Positions 18,603 through 26,374 of a DNA stretch of 64,000 bases are shown here, piece after piece (the stretch's first letter is position 1; each line of letters starts with the position of its first letter). Source of the stretch: Lachnospiraceae bacterium C1.1 (GTDB taxonomy: Bacteria; Bacillota; Clostridia; Lachnospirales; Lachnospiraceae); NCBI GenBank assembly GCA_030434875.1, contig JAUISW010000001.1:817501-881500 (forward strand), written 5' to 3'. The notes beneath the pieces were generated by a model. That model was not told the DNA's origin. It saw only the letters and a list, made by a program, of their open reading frames with translations, and made no database searches. The translations under genes were made by a program, and so were the position numbers.

Positions 18603-18965
18603 TTAGAAATCGATTTTCGGCCTTTTTTGGAAAGTGCCATCATACTGATTTACCAGTTCATCCTGGCGGATCTTATTTTTCAGGGTAGTCTTTATGACAT
18701 TAGAGATCCATTGGGTGAAGGTCATATCAAGGATGGTTGTATAACTTTGACAAGCGTCAATAAAGGCAATAACAGCCTGTTCGTCAATATGCTTTTTATC
18801 GGCCTCTGTTTTGGCATAGACGTCCTTGAAAGCTTTGGTTATCTCGAAAATCTGTTCTTTATTGTTTTCATATAACTGTCTCTTATAGTTCTGTTCGGCT
18901 TCTATATCATTTTCTGATATTGCCTGCTGGAGACCGAATACAATATATTCATTATTTGAATCCAT
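18603..18965 (-). CDS. small protein with sigma-region-2-like helices, paralogue 2
   Basis: Tandem paralogue of the gene at 18166-18501, in the same orientation with a 101-bp gap. I start it at the ATG at 18965 (MDSNNEYIVFG), because CTAGGAGGAA lies just upstream; the earlier ATG at 18989 would put that ribosome site inside the gene. 120 residues, helical, with no membrane segment. FIDACQSY and FTQWISNVIKTTLKNKI correspond to the sigma-2-like block of the paralogue, but the DP pair of paralogue 1 is replaced by TT. Product unknown. Confidence 0.6.
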   Translation of the reverse strand: MDSNNEYIVFGLQQAISENDIEAEQNYKRQLYENNKEQIFEITKAFKDVYAKTEADKKHIDEQAVIAFIDACQSYTTILDMTFTQWISNVIKTTLKNKIRQDELVNQYDGTFQKRPKIDF

Positions 18966-19237
18966 AAGTATTCCTCCTAGGTCTGTCATAGACCATAAAA
19001 CCTGATTGCCAAACTATTAGGCACATCGGATTAACGGCCATCGTATCGGTTGCTGAACGATATATCTGAAAATATAGTTCTCAGAATTCATATCGGCATT
19101 TTATAAGCAATTGAATAGGGTTAAACGCATTCAAAAAGATATATTTTTTTATTTGTAAATGTTATAATTATATAAAATTAAAAATAGCAAAAAGAATTGT
19201 ATTTTTCAAGGCTCTTAAATGATATTTTGAAATTATC

Positions 19238-19488
19238 GTTACTGTTCACACGCTTTCAGCGTGCTCCAGTAACGGGTTTTGCCATTTAAAATTGCCCCCT
19301 CTGTGTGGCATATACTAAGCTCAGCTTTGCTTCGCTAAGTATTATGCACATACGGCAATGGGCAAAACCCAGTGTTCAGTCAAAGTTATTGTGGCATAAC
19401 TGCGCACACATATTTCACTTAGTGCTTCAGCACTTAGTGAAATAGCGTACAGAGTAGCGGAGTGCGCAGTTTGCATGTGAACAGTAAC
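19238..19488 (+). mobile_element. palindromic non-autonomous element, copy A (251 bp, expanded)
   Basis: Begins GTTACTGTTCACA and ends with its complement TGTGAACAGTAAC. The direct repeat TGAAATTA flanks it (19228-19235 and 19489-19496), with two extra bases on the left. Internal hairpins include CACGCT-TTC-AGCGTG and GGGTTTTGCC with GGGCAAAACCC. Compared with the 147-bp copies B and C, it has insertions of 54 bp (19297-19350) and 50 bp (19407-19456), each at the tip of an internal hairpin and each itself able to pair. No transposase is encoded; small open frames in it are spurious. Confidence 0.85.
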
Positions 19489-19549
19489 TGAAATTATTCT
19501 AAGAAAAGAATTTGCAAATCTATAGTCTTGAATTTGGGGGATCAGTATT

Positions 19550-20314
19550 GTGTGGAAGAAAATAGGATATACCATTGTAGTTATACTTGCTACTTTAGGC
19601 GTTTTGTTTATTATACTGCTTCTGCTTCCGGAGGACGAAGAGGAATATAGCAGTGAGAAAGAAAGTATTTCGGCCTCAGAAGGAATTTTGTCAGAAAAAT
19701 ATGATGAAGGCGAAGAAGATTACGTCGTTCATGATGATTCAGATGAGGAGGAGTCTGAAGCTGATCAGAATGATCAGGATAGCGAAGACCGTGATGATAG
19801 TGATGACATTGATGATTCTGAAGATAATTCTGATGATGAAGAAGCTATTCTGGCAGAGGTTAGTATTCCTGAATCAGAGATAAGTGATGAGAAGTTCAGT
19901 TTTAAGACATCAACGCTTGAAAATAAAGAGGTCTCGGAGAAAATCTTTTATGATTATGACCTGACGATCGTTCTGGCTTGGGGAACATACTGCAGTTCAT
20001 GTCTTGAGGAAATGGAGGATTATTCGGCACTTTATGAGGAACTTCCGGAAAATATAAACGTTATTGGAATTGTCTGTGATACCTATGATGGTATTGACAG
20101 AAATGTTGACGAAGCAAATGAGATTTTGGACGAAGCCGGAGCATCTTTTGCAAATATAAGAGTCAGTGACAGTGCCTATGATATTGTTTCACAGTTCAGC
20201 AGTATTCCCACAAGTTTTTTCGTAGATGGCGAAGGTCATCTTGTAGGAGATTATCTCGTTGGATCGGATATAGAGAATACCAGGAAAGAACTGGGAAAAT
20301 ATGTTAAATACTGA
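19550..20314 (+). CDS. membrane-anchored thioredoxin-fold (TlpA-like) protein
   Basis: Starts at a GTG preceded by GGGGG. One N-terminal membrane helix (about 5-26) is followed by about 75 residues of almost pure Asp/Glu/Ser, then a thioredoxin-like domain with the redox pair Cys148-Ser-Ser-Cys151 in GTYCSSCLEE and a cis-proline region SSIPTSFF. This fits an extracytoplasmic thiol-disulfide oxidoreductase tethered by a flexible acidic stalk. 254 residues. The partner is unknown; no cytochrome-maturation gene is nearby. It stands alone between palindromic element copy A and secG. Confidence 0.75.
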   Translation: MWKKIGYTIVVILATLGVLFIILLLLPEDEEEYSSEKESISASEGILSEKYDEGEEDYVVHDDSDEEESEADQNDQDSEDRDDSDDIDDSEDNSDDEEAILAEVSIPESEISDEKFSFKTSTLENKEVSEKIFYDYDLTIVLAWGTYCSSCLEEMEDYSALYEELPENINVIGIVCDTYDGIDRNVDEANEILDEAGASFANIRVSDSAYDIVSQFSSIPTSFFVDGEGHLVGDYLVGSDIENTRKELGKYVKY

Positions 20315-20401
20315 CTTTGGAAAATAAAAAAGGCTTGATTTATATAGGCGGATATGTTAAAGTTTTAATGTTATTTTATGTTCGGATGGAGGAAAATTAA
20401 G

Positions 20402-20632
20402 ATGAGAATTGCAGTATCAATCGTGTTCATGCTCGTTTGTGTGGCACTTACAGCAATAGTTCTTATGCAGGAAGGAAAGTCTGCAGGTCTTGGAGCAATT
20501 CAGGGAGCTGCTGATTCATATTGGGGAAAGAACAAGGGTCGTTCCATGGAAGGTGCAATGATCAGAGTAACTAAGATTCTTGCTGTTCTTTTTATTGTTC
20601 TTTCAGTTTTACTTAATATGAGTATTTTCTAA
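20402..20632 (+). CDS. secG: preprotein translocase subunit SecG
   Basis: Small membrane subunit of the SecYEG channel. The 76-residue protein has two hydrophobic helices around the conserved loop VLMQEGKSAGLGAIQGAADSYWGKNKG. The start is the ATG at 20402, since ATGGAGGAAAA lies just before it; an in-frame ATG at 20378 would place the ribosome site inside the gene. The position upstream of rnr and smpB is the usual Firmicutes arrangement. Confidence 0.95.
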   Translation: MRIAVSIVFMLVCVALTAIVLMQEGKSAGLGAIQGAADSYWGKNKGRSMEGAMIRVTKILAVLFIVLSVLLNMSIF

Positions 20633-20658
20633 TTATAGCATTATAGAATAGCTGTTAA

Positions 20659-20692
20659 ACGCCTCGCTTGGATCAGTTCAAGTGGGGCGTTC
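20659..20692 (+). terminator. hairpin between secG and rnr
   Basis: AACGCCTCGCTTG pairs with CAAGTGGGGCGTT (one G-T pair) around an eight-base loop. The T-rich tract after it is weak and delayed, so it may be a partial terminator or an mRNA-processing hairpin. Confidence 0.45.
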
Positions 20693-20772
20693 AATGTTTA
20701 AATATATTTTTTGATACGATAAATTCCCACACCTTTCAGCAGTTTATTAGATGTAGGAAATGGAGTTATTTA

Positions 20773-22929
20773 ATGAAGAGAGAAGAAGCAGACAGAAGAA
20801 AAAAATTAATAAAGGAACTTATAGAGAGTGATATTTATGTTCCGATGAAGATTAAAGAGCTTTCTATGTTCATGCAGGTTCCGAAATCGGAGAAAAACAT
20901 CTTAAGAGAACTTGTTTATGAGATGGCAGCTGAGGGAGAGATAGAGATCAGCAAGAGTGGAAAGATACTTCGCGCTGAGGGAGCACTCATCGGAACCTAC
21001 GAGGCTCATAACGGAGGCTTTGGTTTCGTTATCATAGAAGGCAGAAAAGATGATTTTTATATCGCAGAGGAAGATTCCATGAATGCGATGGATGGTGATA
21101 CCGTCGAAATCAGAAAGCTTGAAAAGACACATCATCATAAGAGCCGCGAGGCAGAAATAGTAAAGATAATCAAACGTGCGCATGAAAGCATTGTCGGAAC
21201 ATTTACAATCAAACATAAGGACAAGGGATTTGGATTTGTAATTCCGGATAATGAGCATTTTACACGGGATGTATTTGTTGCCGTTGAGCGTTCTAAAGGA
21301 GCGGAGAACGGTGATAAGGTCGTTGTGAAGTTTACAGGATACGGAGATGAAAGACATAATCCGGAGGGAATAATCACTGAGATAATCGGTGCTTATGATG
21401 CTCCGGGAGTTGATATTGAGTCGATCGTCAGGGCTTATGACATAACGGAAAAATTTCCTGATAATGTCGAAAAACAGGCGGTTCGCGTGGCTAAACCTGT
21501 ATCGGATGCAGACAGGGAAGGCAGGAGAGATCTTCGCGAACTTATGATGGTCACCATAGACGGAGAAGACGCCAGAGATTTAGATGATGCGGTCAGTCTC
21601 CAGATGGACGGAGAGAATTACGTCCTTGGTGTACATATTGCTGATGTGACAAATTATGTGCAGGAAAGCTCCGCTTTAGATAAAGAGGCAGTTAAAAGGG
21701 CGACAAGCGTATATCTTCCGGACAGAGTCATTCCGATGCTCCCTAAAGAGCTTTCCAATGGAATCTGTTCTTTGAATCAGAGAGAGGATCGTCTGGCTCT
21801 GAGCTGTATTATGACTATTAATAAAAAAGGAAAGATAGTTTCTTCAGATATATGCGAATCTGTAATAAATACTAACAGACGTATGTCCTATAATGAGGTA
21901 CAGTCATTTTTTGATGATACTGCGTCAGATGAGCTCAAGGCTGAATGTGAGGATTTAATTCCAATGTTCATGCAGATGAGAGAGCTTTCTCATATTTTAA
22001 GAGAAAAAAGACGAAAAAGAGGCGGTATTGATTTCGATTTTGCTGAGTCAAAGGTTATTCTCGATGAAAACATGAAGGCAGTTGATATAATAGAGTGTAA
22101 GAGAACCGAAGCTGCCATGCTCATTGAGGATTTCATGCTGGCAGCCAATGAGACTGTGGCTGAAACATGTTTTTACGAGGAACTGCCTTTTGTCTACAGA
22201 ACGCATGAAACTCCGGATATGGAGAAAATTGAGTCACTCAGACGATTTGTTATAAATCTTGGATTTCATTTTAAGGCTTCAAGGGATGAAGTACATCCGA
22301 AGGAAGTTCAGAAGCTCCTTAATGAAGTAAAGGATACCCCGGAGGAGGCATTGATATCGAGGCTGGCTCTTCGTTCTATGAAGCAGGCAAAATACACAAC
22401 AGAACCGATAGGACATTTTGGTTTGGCTACGAATTATTACTGCCACTTTACTTCTCCTATCCGCCGATATCCCGATCTGCAGATACACAGGATAATTAAG
22501 GATCAGCTCAGGGGAAGGATGAGCGACAGGAAATATTCGCATTATGAGAAGATCCTGCCGGAGATCGCAAAACATTCGAGCGAGATGGAAAGACATGCAG
22601 ATGAAGCTGAGAGGGAGAGTGTAAAACTTAAAAAGGCTGAATTCATGCTCGATCACGTAGGAGAGGTCTTTGGTGGTGTTATCTCTGGGCTTACAAATTA
22701 TGGAATATTTGTAGAGCTAGATAACACTGTTGAAGGAATGATAAGACTGCAGGATATCGAGGGTGACTATTATATTTATGATGAAAACAGCATGAGCGTC
22801 AATGCTACTCACAGCAAAAAGAGCTTTAAGCTGGGGCAGAGACTAAATGTTAAGGTCGTTTATGTTGATAAAGAACTTAAAGAAATAGATCTGCTTCTTG
22901 CAGAGGAAGAGGAAGAAAATGCCGAATAA
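20773..22929 (+). CDS. rnr: ribonuclease R
   Basis: 3'-5' exoribonuclease of the RNB family that degrades structured RNA and mRNAs freed by tmRNA. Order of parts: an N-terminal helix-turn-helix-like region, two cold-shock domains (GTYEAHNGGFGFV and GTFTIKHKDKGFGFV), the RNB catalytic domain with DGEDARDLDDAVS holding the metal-binding aspartates, and a C-terminal S1 domain (GVISGLTNYGIFV). I start at the ATG at 20773 (MKREEADRRKK, 718 residues); an in-frame extension to 20668 runs through the upstream hairpin. It overlaps smpB by 11 bases. Confidence 0.95.
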   Translation: MKREEADRRKKLIKELIESDIYVPMKIKELSMFMQVPKSEKNILRELVYEMAAEGEIEISKSGKILRAEGALIGTYEAHNGGFGFVIIEGRKDDFYIAEEDSMNAMDGDTVEIRKLEKTHHHKSREAEIVKIIKRAHESIVGTFTIKHKDKGFGFVIPDNEHFTRDVFVAVERSKGAENGDKVVVKFTGYGDERHNPEGIITEIIGAYDAPGVDIESIVRAYDITEKFPDNVEKQAVRVAKPVSDADREGRRDLRELMMVTIDGEDARDLDDAVSLQMDGENYVLGVHIADVTNYVQESSALDKEAVKRATSVYLPDRVIPMLPKELSNGICSLNQREDRLALSCIMTINKKGKIVSSDICESVINTNRRMSYNEVQSFFDDTASDELKAECEDLIPMFMQMRELSHILREKRRKRGGIDFDFAESKVILDENMKAVDIIECKRTEAAMLIEDFMLAANETVAETCFYEELPFVYRTHETPDMEKIESLRRFVINLGFHFKASRDEVHPKEVQKLLNEVKDTPEEALISRLALRSMKQAKYTTEPIGHFGLATNYYCHFTSPIRRYPDLQIHRIIKDQLRGRMSDRKYSHYEKILPEIAKHSSEMERHADEAERESVKLKKAEFMLDHVGEVFGGVISGLTNYGIFVELDNTVEGMIRLQDIEGDYYIYDENSMSVNATHSKKSFKLGQRLNVKVVYVDKELKEIDLLLAEEEEENAE

Positions 22930-23395
22930 GAAGGATGATGGAAGAAAGATAGTAGCCAATAATAAAAAGGCTTTCTACGATTATTTCATAGAGGACAAGC
23001 TCGAGGTTGGGATAGAGCTTGCCGGAACAGAGGTAAAGTCAATAAGAATGGGCAAGGTCAGCATTAAAGAGGCCTATGTTTCGGTTGTAAAGGGAGAACT
23101 TGTGATAGACGGAATGAATATCACACCTTACGAAAAAGGAAATATATTCAATAAAGATCCTCTTAGGACAAAACGTTTGCTTGCCCATAAAAACGAGATT
23201 TTAAAATTTGAACAGAAACTCAATGTTAAGGGATACACAATACTGCCTTTATCGGTTTATTTCAAAAATGGCCGGGTTAAGTTGGAGATCGGACTTGGTA
23301 AGGGTAAGAAAATCTATGATAAGAGAGAGTCGATCGCAAAGAAGGATGCTCAGCGTGAAGCAGAAAAGGACTTCAGAATTAAGATGAAAGTGTGA
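22919..23395 (+). CDS. smpB: SsrA-binding protein SmpB
   Basis: Binds tmRNA and brings it to stalled ribosomes. The 158-residue protein has NKKAFYDYFIEDKLEVGIELAGTEVKS at its start, LLAHKNEI, and a lysine-rich C-terminal tail after KGKKIYDKRESIAKKDAQRE, as in the family. The ATG at 22919 gives the usual MPNKKD start, directly behind GGAAGAGGAAG within the end of rnr. Its RNA partner ssrA lies 2.6 kb downstream. Confidence 0.97.
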   Translation: MPNKKDDGRKIVANNKKAFYDYFIEDKLEVGIELAGTEVKSIRMGKVSIKEAYVSVVKGELVIDGMNITPYEKGNIFNKDPLRTKRLLAHKNEILKFEQKLNVKGYTILPLSVYFKNGRVKLEIGLGKGKKIYDKRESIAKKDAQREAEKDFRIKMKV

Positions 23396-23416
23396 TTCTT
23401 TTTTTTAATAAGATTT

Positions 23417-23445
23417 AAGACAAATACGAACACATGTGCTATAAT
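23417..23445 (+). promoter_or_regulatory. promoter with LexA-like box upstream of the Y-family polymerase gene
   Basis: AAGACA (23417-23422), 17 bp, TATAAT (23440-23445). CGAACACATGTGCT (23427-23440) lies between and touches the -10. It matches the Gram-positive SOS half-site CGAAC and the central RNRY exactly; the second half-site GTTCG is only 3/5. This suits SOS control of a UmuC-like gene. Confidence 0.5.
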
Positions 23446-23452
23446 AGTCAAC

Positions 23453-24970
23453 ATGAATGAAAATAGAAAATATATCGCAATTGATTTAAAATCATATTAT
23501 GCGAGCGTAGAATGTGTTCTTCGCGATCTTGATCCCTTGCGAACCAATCTGGTGGTGGCAGATACCAGTCGGACTGAAAAGACGATCTGTCTTGCGGTGT
23601 CTCCTTCGCTGAAGGCTTTTGGAATTCCGGGTCGAGCCAGGCTCTTTGAGGTTGTAAGCCGGGTGAAAGAAGTTAATAGAGAGAGAAAAAAAGCAAACCG
23701 CGGACGCGAGTTCAGTGGTATTTCTTATGATGCGGAGGAATTGAAAAGGAATCCGTCACTTGAACTTGGATATATTGCGGCGCCTCCCCAGATGGCTTTA
23801 TACGAAAAGAGAAGTACTGAGATATACGAGATTTATCTAAAATATATAGCTCCGGAGGATATTCATGTTTATTCGATAGACGAGGTTTTTATTGATGCGA
23901 CTCAATATCTTAAATTATATGGCTTAACAGCACGGGAATTTGCGGAAAAGCTGGTTCAGGAAGTATATGATCTAACAAGTATAACCGCAACAGCCGGGAT
24001 CGGTACAAATCTTTATCTTGCAAAGATTGCTATGGATATAATTGCAAAACACGCAGAACCTGATGAAAAGGGTGCACGTCTTGCAGAAATAGATGAGATC
24101 AGTTATAGGCGTATGTTATGGAATCACCGCCCTATAACTGATTTTTGGCGCGTGGGAAGAGGTTATGCAACAAGACTTGCCAAAGCCGGAATATATACTA
24201 TGGGAGATGTTGCAAGATGCTCGTTAGGTAAAGATACGGACTTTTTTAATGAGGATCTTCTTTATAAGATTTTTGGCAAAAATGCTGAGCTTCTGATCGA
24301 TCATGCATGGGGCTATGAGCCCTGTACTATAGCGGATATCAAGGCTTACAGACCATCCAATAATTCACTTTGCAGCGGGCAGGTGCTGCAGAGCCCATAC
24401 AGTTATGAGAAGACGCGGATAATAGTTCGTGAGATGACGGATCTGCTGGTTCTGGATCTTGTCGATAAAGGACTGGTCACAGATCAGATGGTTCTTGATA
24501 TAGGTTATGATACGGAAAGCCTGAAAGATAAAAATATAAAATATTCAGGTGAAATTACGATAGATCACTATGGGCGACGCGTTCCGAAGGCAGCCCATGG
24601 CTCGATAAATCTGAATAAAGCTAATTCTTCCTCAAAAATCATTATTGATGCGGTCGTCAGGCTTTTTGAGGAAATTGTTGATAAAAGGCTGCTTGTAAGG
24701 AGGCTTACAGTTACAGCAAATCACGTTCTGCCTGAAAGATTTGCTAAAAAGGAAACTTTTGAACAACTTGATCTTTTTACGGATTATGCTGCGATCGAAA
24801 GGCAGCAAAAAGCTGAAAAAGAGGCCTATGAGCGCGAAAAGAAAATGCAGAAAGCAATTCTTGATATAAAGAAGAAGTTTGGAAAAAATGCTATATTAAG
24901 AGGCACCGATCTGGAAGAGGGCGCAACTACAATAGAAAGAAATGCACAGATCGGAGGTCATAAGGCATGA
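23453..24970 (+). CDS. Y-family DNA polymerase (UmuC/UvrX-like)
   Basis: Error-prone lesion-bypass polymerase. Palm motifs are clear: IAIDLKSYYASVECVLRD at the N-terminus (first metal-binding Asp) and VYSIDEVFID (catalytic Asp-Glu) near residue 145. A helix-hairpin-helix region and the little-finger domain follow. The 505-residue length and the linked YolD gene mark it as the Firmicutes UvrX/UmuC subgroup rather than DinB. It overlaps the next gene as ATGA. A LexA-like box overlaps its promoter. Confidence 0.92.
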   Translation: MNENRKYIAIDLKSYYASVECVLRDLDPLRTNLVVADTSRTEKTICLAVSPSLKAFGIPGRARLFEVVSRVKEVNRERKKANRGREFSGISYDAEELKRNPSLELGYIAAPPQMALYEKRSTEIYEIYLKYIAPEDIHVYSIDEVFIDATQYLKLYGLTAREFAEKLVQEVYDLTSITATAGIGTNLYLAKIAMDIIAKHAEPDEKGARLAEIDEISYRRMLWNHRPITDFWRVGRGYATRLAKAGIYTMGDVARCSLGKDTDFFNEDLLYKIFGKNAELLIDHAWGYEPCTIADIKAYRPSNNSLCSGQVLQSPYSYEKTRIIVREMTDLLVLDLVDKGLVTDQMVLDIGYDTESLKDKNIKYSGEITIDHYGRRVPKAAHGSINLNKANSSSKIIIDAVVRLFEEIVDKRLLVRRLTVTANHVLPERFAKKETFEQLDLFTDYAAIERQQKAEKEAYEREKKMQKAILDIKKKFGKNAILRGTDLEEGATTIERNAQIGGHKA

Positions 24971-25380
24971 AAGACTATGAAGATATAATAGAATTGAGCA
25001 GGCCTGTATCACGTAGCCATCTTCCGATGTCAATGTCTGACAGGGCAGCCCAGTTTTCACCGTTTGCGGCATTAGTAGGATATGATGACTGCATAGAAGA
25101 GGCTGCAAGACTGACAGATGATTTCAGGGAAGCTGATGAGTCTGAGCGAGAGGGTCTGGATCGGAAACTCCGTGAAATAATATTAAAAAATGGAGAACAT
25201 CCGGAAGTTAAGGTTAAATGGTTCTCGGAAGATGAAAAAAAGGCCGGAGGAAAATATTTAACAAGCAGCGGAATTCTAAAGAATATAGATCAGGTCAATG
25301 AGTCACTGATATTTACTGACGGAACCGAGATATATCTCTGGCAGATATCGGATATAAAAGAAATGGAGACGCATGAATAA
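24967..25380 (+). CDS. YolD-like protein
   Basis: A 137-residue protein with LSRPVSRSHLPMSMSDRAAQFSPFAALVGYDD, the family block of YolD-like proteins that accompany Firmicutes Y-family polymerases. In the middle it is acidic and helical. Thought to act as an accessory to the polymerase, by analogy with UmuD. The start overlaps the polymerase stop by four bases and its end overlaps the next gene by eight, so the three are probably translated together. Confidence 0.88.
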   Translation: MKDYEDIIELSRPVSRSHLPMSMSDRAAQFSPFAALVGYDDCIEEAARLTDDFREADESEREGLDRKLREIILKNGEHPEVKVKWFSEDEKKAGGKYLTSSGILKNIDQVNESLIFTDGTEIYLWQISDIKEMETHE

Positions 25381-25876
25381 GTTTAAGATCACAACCATGG
25401 AGCTGGTGTATCTGGGGCTCGCAGTAGCCTTGCTTGAAATTTCAAAGCTGGCACTTGAATTTCTTCCTAATGTAGAATTGGTGACGCTTTTATTTATTAT
25501 TTACAGTATTTTCTTTGGAAGAAAAACACTCCTTGTTGTGGTAGGGTTTGTAGCAATAGAATGTTTCCTGAAGGGCGTGAGTGTATGGGTGCTTATGTAT
25601 CTATACATATGGCCTCTCCTCATATTGGCGGTCTGTTTTGCGCATAAGCGCAAGGCGGGTTACTTATTTTACTGTATATTGTCAGGAGTATTTGGTCTGG
25701 TATTTGGTTTCCTATGTATGATCCCTAATTTTTTCATTGGGGGAGTCAGTATGGCAATTGGCTGGTGGATATCGGGAATTCCGTATGATATTCTTCACGG
25801 AGTAAGTAATTTTATCATATGCCTGGTTCTTTTTAAGCCTTTGTATAGTGTGATGAAGAGAATTTGTAATTCATAA
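25373..25876 (+). CDS. ECF transporter S-component-like membrane protein
   Basis: A 167-residue protein with about five to six hydrophobic helices, an N-terminal TTMELVYLGLAVALLEISK segment and a GWWISGIPYDILHGVSNF segment near the C-terminus, a layout like substrate-binding (S) subunits of energy-coupling-factor transporters. No ATPase or T-component is nearby, so it would depend on a shared module elsewhere. Substrate unknown. The location, overlapping the SOS operon, is odd for a transporter. Confidence 0.6.
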   Translation: MNKFKITTMELVYLGLAVALLEISKLALEFLPNVELVTLLFIIYSIFFGRKTLLVVVGFVAIECFLKGVSVWVLMYLYIWPLLILAVCFAHKRKAGYLFYCILSGVFGLVFGFLCMIPNFFIGGVSMAIGWWISGIPYDILHGVSNFIICLVLFKPLYSVMKRICNS

Positions 25877-25970
25877 TATATATAACAGAAGAAACGACTT
25901 GATTTTTATTAACAAAAAGTGTAGAATATTTTGCACAACAGAAATTCTGTTGCAGGTTTACCCTTTATTA

Positions 25971-26316
25971 GGGGTAGTACTGGTTTCGACAGGGATCTTG
26001 CAGCTGGAGAAGCTATCCGTGGGAAGGTACGTTAGACCGCAAATTAAATATAATCGCAAACAACGATTACGAATTAGCTGCAGCCTAAGCGCTGTGCTCG
26101 CCAGTCCGGTTCTCCCCATCGTCCCGGGTACTGACGTCATCATGATGGGAAACGACATTGGCAAAGCTTTGAGTCAGTGGGCGTAACATGAAGCTACTGA
26201 AACCGTAAGAGTGTGTTTCCCCGTGCGGTGGAGGGAATTTTAATAGAAACACTATGATAGTAGAAGGACAGGGAATAGGTTTTTGGACAGGGGTTCGACT
26301 CCCCTCTACTCCACTA
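25971..26316 (+). ncRNA. ssrA: transfer-messenger RNA (tmRNA)
   Basis: The 5' end GGGGTAGTACTGGTTTCGACAG and the 3' end, with T-arm GGGGTTCGACTCCCC and acceptor strand CTACTCC, form the tRNA-like domain (GGGGTAG pairs with CTACTCC, one G-T). The internal tag frame is at 26056-26088 and reads ANNDYELAAA, ending in TAA. The 3' CCA is not encoded: the sequence after the discriminator A is CTA. It rescues stalled ribosomes with SmpB and RNase R, both encoded just upstream. The 3' boundary is accurate to a few bases. Confidence 0.95.
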
Positions 26317-26321
26317 AAAAA

Positions 26322-26364
26322 CCCGAATTTTCAGTTGAAGTAATTGAAAATTCGGGCTTTTTTT
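26322..26364 (+). terminator. tmRNA terminator
   Basis: CCCGAATTTTCA (26322-26333) pairs perfectly with TGAAAATTCGGG (26345-26356) and is followed by a seven-T run. It may also serve the convergent MATE gene. Confidence 0.9.
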
Positions 26365-26374
26365 ATTTAAATAT

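Noticed and set aside
20668..20772. N-terminal extension of RNase R
   Set aside because: It runs through a hairpin and lacks family similarity; the ATG at 20773 has a suitable ribosome site and family start.
25899..26186. Open frames on both strands across the tmRNA
   Set aside because: They overlap ssrA and have no ribosome site; the only real coding part is the tag peptide.
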